From Angomonas deanei (lineage: Eukaryota > Euglenozoa > Kinetoplastea > Trypanosomatida > Trypanosomatidae): DNA of 64,000 nucleotides. Location of the stretch: contig LR877151.1 in the NCBI GenBank assembly GCA_903995115.1, forward strand, positions 496,001 to 560,000, given 5' to 3'. The notes beneath the pieces were generated by a model. The model was not told the origin of the DNA. It ran no database searches and saw only the letters and a program-made list of their open reading frames with translations. Positions 1 through 7,808 of this stretch are shown in pieces; the first letter of the stretch is position 1, and each line of letters opens with the position of its first letter. Position numbers and translations under genes: made by a program.

Positions 1-1926
1 GGGTACTTGGTGAAGCACGGCTTAACGCAATCCGGCGTCGACTACAATAAGCAGCTGACGTACCCTAGAGCGGTGTACGACGAAGTGGTATTTGCAACGG
101 AGCGCATGTTGTGCAGTATAGCCGCTATTAAGCAGTCCTGCTTTGCGTCTCCCGTGCACACAAAGGAAATCGGAAAGAACATTTTTGTAGTCCCATCCCT
201 CCTTTCACGCACCGACTTTCTCAGTGTGCTGGAGCAGTTGCACGAGGGGGAACAGGTCGACAAGCCGCGAACCGTCGCCTGGTGGTCGTTGTGCCCACAC
301 CCGGTTGTCTATGTGAATGGAGAGCCCTTTGTCCTGCTGCCACGGGAAAATAGGCAAATTGTGGAGAACCGCGCCCGCTACGACGAGTTCGTGCTACGTC
401 GCCTTCCACGTGTGGCGGTCGGCGCGAGCACCGTGGCAGACGTGGCGAGAATCCTTCTGGGAAAACCATCACCGGATCCGGTGGAGACTATTCAAACCGA
501 ATCCGGTGTGTTTGACGGCGTTCACGAATCCATGTCCAGGTCCAGGGAGGAAGAATCGAGTCCTTCTCCCTTAGACGTTCCGGCTGCGACGGATGCAGTG
601 TCCGTGAACCAGTTCCCCAATTGCTTTCAACTGTCCCTCCAAGACGAGGAAGACTATCTGAAGAAGATGGTGCTGCGGGAGCTTCAAACGACGGATCGGG
701 TGCACTATTATACACCCCGTAGTGTGGACGACTTACTAGACAGTGACAAGGTGCAGTCGTTCACCATCTTTACGGAGGCGGAAGATCTGCAGGAGTGCAC
801 GCTGAGTCGTAAGGATGTGGAGACCCAGTACGAGTCCAACCAGATTCTAGACGTGCTGAGTAAGCAACCCAGCCCCGTTGCGAGTGAGCTATCCCAAAGG
901 CTCTCCATATCAAAGTCAGGGAGGAGACGCTCCGTCGAGCGGGACGGGTGGCAGAAGGTGCTCGAGCGGGCCTCCGCAGCAGCGAGTCACGTCACGTCGC
1001 CGGCGGAGTCCACCGTGCTGTCCCCCAAGGCCGGATCACCCAGTCGTGCTAGCAAGCTGGCCCAAAACGTCGGCTCCCTCTTCAGCGGGTCTGCGGTACC
1101 GTTGGGCGACACGATTCAGACGACGAAAGATTTTGTACGAATGATGTCCAAAGAACCACACACACACTGCACCCTCGAGTACCACCAGCCGTGTCTCGTG
1201 GACTGTGCGGGGAGTGGTTGGCTGAGCCAGTACGAAAAATTCCTGGAGACGTGCCTTGTGCAGATCAAGAGTGAGAGCACCGTGGTCTTTGCCGCGGATC
1301 AGCCCTTGTACTTTCTGTACGCCATGAGTGGGGCCATCCTAAGTAAAGCAATAGAAGACGCCAACGTGGACCCGATGGGTGCCTCCGCTCCCGCGCGCCC
1401 ACGGGCAAGCAGCAAGAACGTCCAGTACCTTCTAGACCACAACGATGAGCGGCTCCGCTACTTTCAAGGGTTCTATGAGTTGGTTTCCGCCGCGTACGCC
1501 AACGTTGGCGTGAACGTGACGGAGTGTGTGATGGAAGTGAACGCGCTCCTCGAGAGCTGCGGTTGCACGGTGTTGGAAACGCTTATTCGTCTCATCGAGA
1601 AGGCGGAAGAGGAACCCAACCACGTGGAGTGTCGTCGTCTCATTGTGAAGGCGACGCAACTGTCGGAGCAGTACTGCTATCTGATTCTACTCAAAGTACT
1701 GTTGAGTCTTCCCTTCTCCGCGGATGTACTGCACAAAGTATCAAAGGTTCCCCTCACACCCTTTTCGTCGTTTATTGAGAGTACGGCGGGCGCGGTAGAG
1801 TGGATTTCCACCATTAACCCGTGGGCGTGGGCCACCGAGCGTGACCCCGACGAAAACAAGTTGAACTACAGCAACATTCTTCGCCGTTGGGACAATGGGG
1901 AATACATTTGCTTCGGTGCCATTTAG
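1..1926 (+). CDS. Unidentified protein, 5' end outside window
   Basis: The frame is open from base 1 (G-Y-L-V-K-H-G...), so the true start lies upstream of the window and at least 641 residues are visible. The N-terminal 150 visible residues are well-ordered, with a tryptophan-rich stretch (AWWSLCPHPVVYVNGEPF) near residues 98-115. Residues 160-360 are Ser/Pro-rich and probably disordered. The C-terminal 260 residues look helical and end in a polar tail (YICFGAI). I see no transmembrane segment or catalytic signature and do not recognise the family. The stop is followed by a T-run and an AT-rich spacer leading to the EngB gene, which is transcribed in the same direction. Confidence 0.85.
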   Translation, partial: GYLVKHGLTQSGVDYNKQLTYPRAVYDEVVFATERMLCSIAAIKQSCFASPVHTKEIGKNIFVVPSLLSRTDFLSVLEQLHEGEQVDKPRTVAWWSLCPHPVVYVNGEPFVLLPRENRQIVENRARYDEFVLRRLPRVAVGASTVADVARILLGKPSPDPVETIQTESGVFDGVHESMSRSREEESSPSPLDVPAATDAVSVNQFPNCFQLSLQDEEDYLKKMVLRELQTTDRVHYYTPRSVDDLLDSDKVQSFTIFTEAEDLQECTLSRKDVETQYESNQILDVLSKQPSPVASELSQRLSISKSGRRRSVERDGWQKVLERASAAASHVTSPAESTVLSPKAGSPSRASKLAQNVGSLFSGSAVPLGDTIQTTKDFVRMMSKEPHTHCTLEYHQPCLVDCAGSGWLSQYEKFLETCLVQIKSESTVVFAADQPLYFLYAMSGAILSKAIEDANVDPMGASAPARPRASSKNVQYLLDHNDERLRYFQGFYELVSAAYANVGVNVTECVMEVNALLESCGCTVLETLIRLIEKAEEEPNHVECRRLIVKATQLSEQYCYLILLKVLLSLPFSADVLHKVSKVPLTPFSSFIESTAGAVEWISTINPWAWATERDPDENKLNYSNILRRWDNGEYICFGAI

Positions 1927-2148
1927 TCCGCACTGGTGTGTTGCTCATTGCAGTGACCGAATTTTTTTTTTTTGGATGTTTGTACCATGGTATACAATGT
2001 AAATAAATATGTGTTTTTTCTTGTACTAAATGTTGTTGTTTTCTTGCTGTTCAAGTGTTATTCGTGTTTTACTTCACTTTGAAACCGTGGGCTTCAACAA
2101 TGTTAAGTTATACTTCTCCCCTCACTTTTCCTTTTTACAGCCATTCGT

Positions 2149-3987
2149 ATGCTTCGTTTAACAGTACGATTGAAATGTAGTTCTTCCCTGACTGAATCGA
2201 CGGCGGCGCATCAGCTGTCCTCCAAGGGCATTCGTCGTCCGAAAGTGGCGAGGGAGCTCAACTCGGTAGACCGCGCCAGACGACAACGCAAGGAACGAGG
2301 ACGGATGATTTTTGAGAAGGCGGGCGCCATCAAAGACTCATTAGAAGAAACGACCGATGCAAGGAACCTGCTTCTCGCTCAGTTAGCCAACACCATATTT
2401 AGCAGAGGTCACGCGCATACGGCCACCGCGACTAGCATTACCTTCGTCCCAGACGGTAACCCCGCCACCCCGCTTGTGGCGCTAGCGGGGAGAGGTCAAG
2501 TGGGGAAAACGGCGCTGCTACGCTCTCTGTTTCGCTCACCACGGGAAGTAGGGCGGTCCAACCGTGTGCTACGCCGGGACTCCATGAACTTTTTTAACGT
2601 TGGGGACGTGTTTAATATTGTCGATCTTCCGGGGTTTGGGGGTACTTCCGTGCCGTGGTCGACAGTCCTTCAACACGCGGTGCTGCTGCGTAACTTTACC
2701 AGGTGTCAGCCGAGCCTCAAAATGTTGTATTACTGCATGGACGTACACTTCAAAAACGGTGTCTACATTCAGGACATTGACATTCTTAAATTTTTGTCCA
2801 AGGAAGTGCCCAACTTCACGATTGTGTTGACCAAGGCGGACAGCATCGGGGACACCAAAAATCCCTCTGGATTTCGTTTAGAGGACATTCGAAAAGAACT
2901 CCTGTACAATGATATTCATCACCCGGTGATTGTGACGAGTGCTTATAAAATGGGCGGGATAGACACCTTGCGGTACGATATGGTGATGAACTGTCTGCAT
3001 GCCCTTCCCACCGAGCGTCTCACTCTCACCGAGGCGAGAAAATTGTCGGAGCGGTTGTTCTCGCAAAAGGAGCTGCAGACGGTACGTCAACTGTATATCC
3101 CACCCACCAAGACCGACTATGAGGTGCAGGAGTGGAATAAGGAGGTGGCAGAGGAGTACAAGGAGCTTGGGGAGGAAGAGGAAGAGGGGGAGGATGGGAT
3201 GGAGCTAGAAGCAGCGACACCACCAGGATCGTCAGAATTTGACGTGAATGAGAAGGAGGTGGAAGAGACCGCCCAAAGTGGGGTCAAGGAGCTTGCCCTT
3301 GTCGAGGATGGGGAGGAGTTACAGAACGCTATTCAGCACTTCAACGGAGATGAGAACAAGATCACCGCCTATAAGTCGTTGCTGAAGAAGGTGAAGAATG
3401 AAGGACTCATGCGCTACGTGCAGGAAACTAGTCCATGGCGGAACCCTCTACTCTGGCCGAAACATGTGGTGCCGACCAAACACCCTAAATCCAACATTAT
3501 GCGGTGTCCCGAGGACCCCACTAACCCGTACCTTTCCCAAGCGCAGTTTGTTGTCCCCCGGGCGGACTTTTACTTTCGCCGTCCCAACGTTGGCGTCCGA
3601 CGCTCCTCGCGAAAAGGGCAGTACGAGGCGGATAAGCCGCTGCAAATGTTGCTGAAGCAGTACACCATCCCCTACTTTCCCGACATTGTGGACACCAATA
3701 TGCACCCACTGCCGTGGACCTTTCTGGGCAGTCGAGAGGCGTACTACGAAAAGAGCGGAGGCCGCATGCTCGGTGTGCGTCTCTCTCACCAGTCCAGAGA
3801 GGGAGAAATCAACCCATTGCTAGACAACCCAACGCCGAGCCAACCCCAGCTGACAAATGAGATTAAACGACTGGAGGAGAAGCGCTACGGCAGCTCCATT
3901 ACCATGTTACAGCCTCCCGGGATGGAAGAGGAAGAGGAGACAGAGATGGAGGGAAATACAGCCTCTGCGCCTTCCTTGCCGAATTAA
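2149..3987 (+). CDS. EngB/GTPBP8-type GTP-binding protein with long C-terminal extension
   Basis: The 612-residue protein carries a TrmE-Era-EngA-EngB type GTPase core: G1 GRGQVGKT at about 114-121, G3 DLPGFGG at about 158-164, G4 TKAD at about 228-231 and a G5-like TSA at about 262. In bacteria and mitochondria EngB/GTPBP8 proteins help late large-subunit ribosome assembly, so a mitochondrial ribosome role is inferred. The N-terminus is rich in Arg/Ser/Leu and low in acidic residues, consistent with mitochondrial import. Bacterial EngB is about 200 residues; here an acidic linker (340-385) and about 200 extra residues rich in Pro/Tyr/Trp follow the GTPase. The start ATG follows a C/T-rich tract ending in CAG just upstream. 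The GTPase call is firm; the subfamily is likely. Confidence 0.82.
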   Translation: MLRLTVRLKCSSSLTESTAAHQLSSKGIRRPKVARELNSVDRARRQRKERGRMIFEKAGAIKDSLEETTDARNLLLAQLANTIFSRGHAHTATATSITFVPDGNPATPLVALAGRGQVGKTALLRSLFRSPREVGRSNRVLRRDSMNFFNVGDVFNIVDLPGFGGTSVPWSTVLQHAVLLRNFTRCQPSLKMLYYCMDVHFKNGVYIQDIDILKFLSKEVPNFTIVLTKADSIGDTKNPSGFRLEDIRKELLYNDIHHPVIVTSAYKMGGIDTLRYDMVMNCLHALPTERLTLTEARKLSERLFSQKELQTVRQLYIPPTKTDYEVQEWNKEVAEEYKELGEEEEEGEDGMELEAATPPGSSEFDVNEKEVEETAQSGVKELALVEDGEELQNAIQHFNGDENKITAYKSLLKKVKNEGLMRYVQETSPWRNPLLWPKHVVPTKHPKSNIMRCPEDPTNPYLSQAQFVVPRADFYFRRPNVGVRRSSRKGQYEADKPLQMLLKQYTIPYFPDIVDTNMHPLPWTFLGSREAYYEKSGGRMLGVRLSHQSREGEINPLLDNPTPSQPQLTNEIKRLEEKRYGSSITMLQPPGMEEEEETEMEGNTASAPSLPN

Positions 3988-4156
3988 GGAAGGATTCACA
4001 TATCTGTTATAATTAACTTTTTGTCGTTTGATGTGAAGGTATTCGTGAAGCACACCAGAGACACCAATGTCATGTTTGTATATTTTCCCCTTTCTCTACC
4101 CTTTTTTTTTTTTTAACTTTTAGATATTCTAGTGCATTCGTTTTACTGTACGAAAC

Positions 4157-5689
4157 ATGGAGCTGGGAAAGCTGACGGACCAAGAGGCCGGTAACATATT
4201 TTACTTTACCGTCGATGAAACGAATCCACAGTCGCCTCGACGGGAACGAACCAAAACGTTCTATGTCGTCTCCCTGTCGAGCTCCTACATTGATTCTTTT
4301 TACTTTCTGTGCCACTCCCTCTGCAGCGAGAAGCGTCTTCCCCAGTGGCACTTAATGTATGAGCGTCTCTTTGGTGAGATTAGCTACACGGTTTTTAGGA
4401 CGAATGTGCAATCGGCGCCTCGGTGGAACTTTGCCTCTGGCAGTATTGAATCCCTGCCCGACTGCGCCCACAGCATCTGCGGCCTGTATCGGGACGAAAC
4501 GTCGGCGCGTTTAGGGTTGCAGGCCATCATTAACTACGATACCTCCATCATGCAGCGACAAAAAAAGCAGCTACGAGAAAGACGGCAGAGCAGCTTTACG
4601 CCACCCAAGGCGTCGGAGGAGTCCAAGTTAATTCATCCCGTCGCCATGAACCGGCAGCTGGACTACGCGGATAGCACTACCAACTCGATGCGCGACTCTG
4701 CGCTGGTCAACCTCTCTAGCATCAAGGCCAGCTCTCTCCCAGTGGCGTCGATGGAGATGAACCCGGGCTGGAAGAATCTCTACGACCAAACACAAGCCAA
4801 CAAGGAAAACGAGTTAGAAGGTGTGAAACAGGAACTGAGGGAGTTGCGGCAAAAGTACGATCAGGAGAGAAAAGTCAATCGCGAATTAACGTCTCGTGCG
4901 TCCGATTCGCCTGGTACGGCGGAGTTCAATCCGCTCAACAATGGCATGATCACCTCTGCGCGGTACACCTCCAGCAACAACAGCTTACCCTTCGCACCAA
5001 AGAGGAACACAGTTGCGAATGGCGACCAGGAGGCAGACAAGGCGAACCAGCTTCTCACCAACAGTCGACAAGATGTCATCAACACCCTGACAGAGCAGCT
5101 GCGACTCAAGGAGGCGCTACTGTCTTCCCTCATGTTGGACCGCAAAAATGAAGTCAGCCAGTTCCAAAACAAGATAAAAGACCTCGAACGAAAGCTTGTC
5201 GAAGAAAGGAAAGGGAACGGAGAAAAGCTTTGTGATTTGGTTATGGAGAACAAGAATACCATTGCCAAGCTCGAGGAAAACATGGAGAGGAAGGAGGCGG
5301 AATTAAGAAAGGTGTATGAAGTGGCTCTTCAATCGAGTGACGTGCGCTTGGCTCAGATGACGGAAAAGCTGTCGGAGGCACAGCGGAAAAAGAAAGAGCT
5401 GGCCGACAGTGTTGTCGAGCTGGAGAAGATCAAGGAAGAAGTAAAAGAATGGGAGAAGTGTCACGAGGCAGCTCGCCGTAAATTTGATACGGTGTGCGAG
5501 AGTGAAAAGACACTTCGGGCGGAGCTGGACGCAGCGAACCAGCTCCTCTCCCAGCAGCGGACGGAGTTACAGCAAGCGTCACAGCTGATTGAAAAGCTCA
5601 AGGCTGGCCTAGAAACAGTCCGGTATGAGATACCCAACTTGTGGCGCGAGGTACACCAGCACAACAATGGCTTTCCTCTCCAGGTGTAA
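4157..5689 (+). CDS. Coiled-coil protein with globular N-terminal head
   Basis: Residues 1-130 look globular (mixed hydrophobic and aromatic, for example FYVVSLSSSYIDSFYFLCHS). Residues 130-200 are basic and Ser-rich. From about 205 to the end the sequence is dominated by Glu/Lys/Leu heptad-like repeats typical of long coiled coils, interrupted by a Ser/Asn-rich stretch around 250-290. There is no signal peptide or membrane span. A head plus rod layout is common among basal-body, flagellar and cytoskeletal proteins (for example the SAS-6/CCDC61 type), but I see no diagnostic motif, so no family is assigned. The ATG follows a poly-T tract at about 4100-4115. Confidence 0.82.
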   Translation: MELGKLTDQEAGNIFYFTVDETNPQSPRRERTKTFYVVSLSSSYIDSFYFLCHSLCSEKRLPQWHLMYERLFGEISYTVFRTNVQSAPRWNFASGSIESLPDCAHSICGLYRDETSARLGLQAIINYDTSIMQRQKKQLRERRQSSFTPPKASEESKLIHPVAMNRQLDYADSTTNSMRDSALVNLSSIKASSLPVASMEMNPGWKNLYDQTQANKENELEGVKQELRELRQKYDQERKVNRELTSRASDSPGTAEFNPLNNGMITSARYTSSNNSLPFAPKRNTVANGDQEADKANQLLTNSRQDVINTLTEQLRLKEALLSSLMLDRKNEVSQFQNKIKDLERKLVEERKGNGEKLCDLVMENKNTIAKLEENMERKEAELRKVYEVALQSSDVRLAQMTEKLSEAQRKKKELADSVVELEKIKEEVKEWEKCHEAARRKFDTVCESEKTLRAELDAANQLLSQQRTELQQASQLIEKLKAGLETVRYEIPNLWREVHQHNNGFPLQV

Positions 5690-5940
5690 ATGAGGGAAAC
5701 GCCACCGCATAGATATAGTTGTGTTACGAATCATAGAAACATTGTTAGAAAATAAAAACGAATTAGACAGTAATGTGAATCTCGCATTCTTTTTTGCCGT
5801 GATTCACCAATGGTAGGGGTTTGTTTTTGTATCTACTTTTTTTTAATATTGACGTTGTTACCTAATCATGTTCTCTCCTTTTCTTGTTCTTTTTGTCTAC
5901 TAGGTTTCCAGTGTTCGCAACAGACTGAAATACATTTACA

Positions 5941-7365
5941 ATGGGAAAAGAAAGCTTTACCGATGAACAACTAAAGGGGAAAATCGACGCACTAGCCCCA
6001 GTCTTCAAAGAAAAGTTTAACGTTGCCGATGAGAGTGATGTCGAGTGGTTGCTCTTTTCGTTCGCCCCTGGCAGAATTAACCTGATCGGGGAGCATGTGG
6101 ACTATATGGGCGGCTGGGTGTGTCCAGCGGCGTTGGTGAACGGAACTTACATCCTGGTTGGACGCGTGAAACACCTGAAAAAGGAGCAACCCGCCAAGCT
6201 GCGATTCTACTCTAGTCAGTACAGAGAGTATTTTGAGTTAAGCGACACGGGCCCGGGTGCGGGGAAGCGGGTGGAGTGGACCAACTACGTCCGGGGCGCC
6301 GTCACCCTGCGGCTCAACTACCTTGGTATCTCCATCGACCACCGTACCCTTCGTGGGGTGTGTATGCTGATCCACGGAGACGTCCCCATGGGCGCCGGTC
6401 TTGGCACCTCCGCCTCCTTCGGTGTGGCGTTGATTAACGCGCTGAGTGCGGTCGTCATCGAGGATTATAAACGGGACTCTCTTTTGGGCACGAAGCGCAA
6501 GTACAAGGTGCTCCCTCGCCTGCCACAAAAGGAACGGGTGATGGTGGCCAAACAGGCACAGGCGGTGGAGGAGCTGTACTGTGGGGTAAAGGTGGGCATC
6601 ATGGGGCAGTTCTCCGCGGCCATGTCCGACAGGGACTCCTTCATGATTTTGGACTGCTCCAGTCTAACTTATCAAACCTACCCGTTCGGTCCGTTAGTAG
6701 GGAATGATCACTGCTTTCTCATTATCGACTCCCACGTCCGTCATGACTTACTGGGAAAAACGAAAGAAGTCTTCAACGCCGTGCGCTCCGATCAGGAAAA
6801 CGCCCAGAAGAAAATCTCTGCGAATCTGTGCAAAGGCGAGGTATTCACGCTCACCGATCTCGTCCGATCACCCTACAATTACACCACGGACGGTAACGTG
6901 ACACAGTTCTTACGACAATGTAAATTTTTCCTCACCGAGTCGGAGTTTTTACGTTCCCTCTATCAAGTCGAGGAGCAGCGACGGACGATCGAGTTCCGTA
7001 AGGTGGTACTCGCTGACCACTTGAGTCTGAATGAAAAGGTGAAGGCCATTGGTGCCCTGCTGAATAGTTCCCACACAGGGATGAGGGATCTGTTGAAGGT
7101 GACGATTCCACAAATAGATTATATTCAACGGGCCATCACGGTACAGCCGGATGATGTCGCGGGCGCGAAAATGATGGGTGGTGGGTTCGGTGGTTGTGTA
7201 CTGGCCCTCGTGCGGAAAGGATCCGTCGAGCGTGTGACGGAAAATATGCGATCCGCTTACAAAAAGCAATTTGGCACCTCCTGTGACATCTACCCAATGG
7301 AAAAGAGTGGGTGTGGTATGTTTATTGCCGCCCTCAGCCCACCTAGCAATGGTGCGAAACTATAA
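5941..7365 (+). CDS. GALK: Galactokinase
   Basis: A 474-residue GHMP kinase that phosphorylates galactose at C1 with ATP, the first step of the Leloir salvage route to UDP-galactose. The galactokinase signature GRINLIGEHVDYMGG is present at about 44-58. The GHMP phosphate-binding loop is PMGAGLGTSAS at about 150-160, and the third GHMP motif MMGGGFGGCVLAL is near 411-423. Length fits eukaryotic galactokinases (390-530 residues). There is no obvious C-terminal SKL-type peroxisomal (glycosomal) signal; the tail is NGAKL, so PTS1 import is not supported. T. cruzi and Leishmania carry this gene, while T. brucei depends on UDP-glucose epimerase for UDP-galactose. The ATG follows a poly-pyrimidine tract and TAG at about 5870-5905. 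Confidence 0.95.
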   Translation: MGKESFTDEQLKGKIDALAPVFKEKFNVADESDVEWLLFSFAPGRINLIGEHVDYMGGWVCPAALVNGTYILVGRVKHLKKEQPAKLRFYSSQYREYFELSDTGPGAGKRVEWTNYVRGAVTLRLNYLGISIDHRTLRGVCMLIHGDVPMGAGLGTSASFGVALINALSAVVIEDYKRDSLLGTKRKYKVLPRLPQKERVMVAKQAQAVEELYCGVKVGIMGQFSAAMSDRDSFMILDCSSLTYQTYPFGPLVGNDHCFLIIDSHVRHDLLGKTKEVFNAVRSDQENAQKKISANLCKGEVFTLTDLVRSPYNYTTDGNVTQFLRQCKFFLTESEFLRSLYQVEEQRRTIEFRKVVLADHLSLNEKVKAIGALLNSSHTGMRDLLKVTIPQIDYIQRAITVQPDDVAGAKMMGGGFGGCVLALVRKGSVERVTENMRSAYKKQFGTSCDIYPMEKSGCGMFIAALSPPSNGAKL

Positions 7366-7808
7366 CTAAGCACCATTTGTTGAAAATGCTTAAGAAAAAT
7401 ATCAAAAACAAAACGATTTCTTTCATTACTTTTTCATTATTATTATTTATCTTAGCGTTGTTCGTATTGACCAGAAAAAAAAAACGCCATTTTTGTTTTT
7501 GATTCACTGTTGTAAACATTGTTCCATTTTTTAGGTTGGTGTACATGAAAAAGAACGTCCCTTCTGTTTTGTTATATATTTTTATAATAGTGCATTGTAT
7601 ATGTCACTACTGCGAATATCCTTACTCGTAATGAATGCATTCCTTTTTTTTTTTTTTCGATGGCTTTGTATTGTATACCATCTTGAGATATTGTCTTCGT
7701 ACTAGTGACCGTTCTCACCTCCTTATCACCAACAGGAAGCACACACAGCAACCCATCAAAAAGGAAAATAAATACAGTCGAGCAATAGTGACTACGCCTC
7801 GTTACAAA
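7366..7808. other. Intergenic spacer with trans-splice signals
   Basis: An AT-rich spacer between galactokinase and the JmjC-fold gene, made of the presumed 3' UTR of the first and 5' UTR of the second. It contains several T- and A-runs but no credible gene. Frames that open here are AT-biased and cross the splice-acceptor region. Confidence 0.7.
7644..7735 (+). promoter_or_regulatory. Poly-T/pyrimidine tract and AG acceptor that fix the JmjC gene start
   Basis: A 14-base T-run (7644-7657) and a C/T-rich stretch ending in CAG (7712-7735) resemble a kinetoplastid trans-splice acceptor. An AG at 7686-7687 is an alternative. With either acceptor the first ATG of the mRNA is at 7809, which rules out the upstream in-frame ATG at 7635. 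Confidence 0.65.

Noticed and set aside
7635-7808. Longer N-terminus for the JmjC-fold gene
   Set aside because: It runs across the poly-T tract and acceptor, so it would be absent from the mature mRNA.
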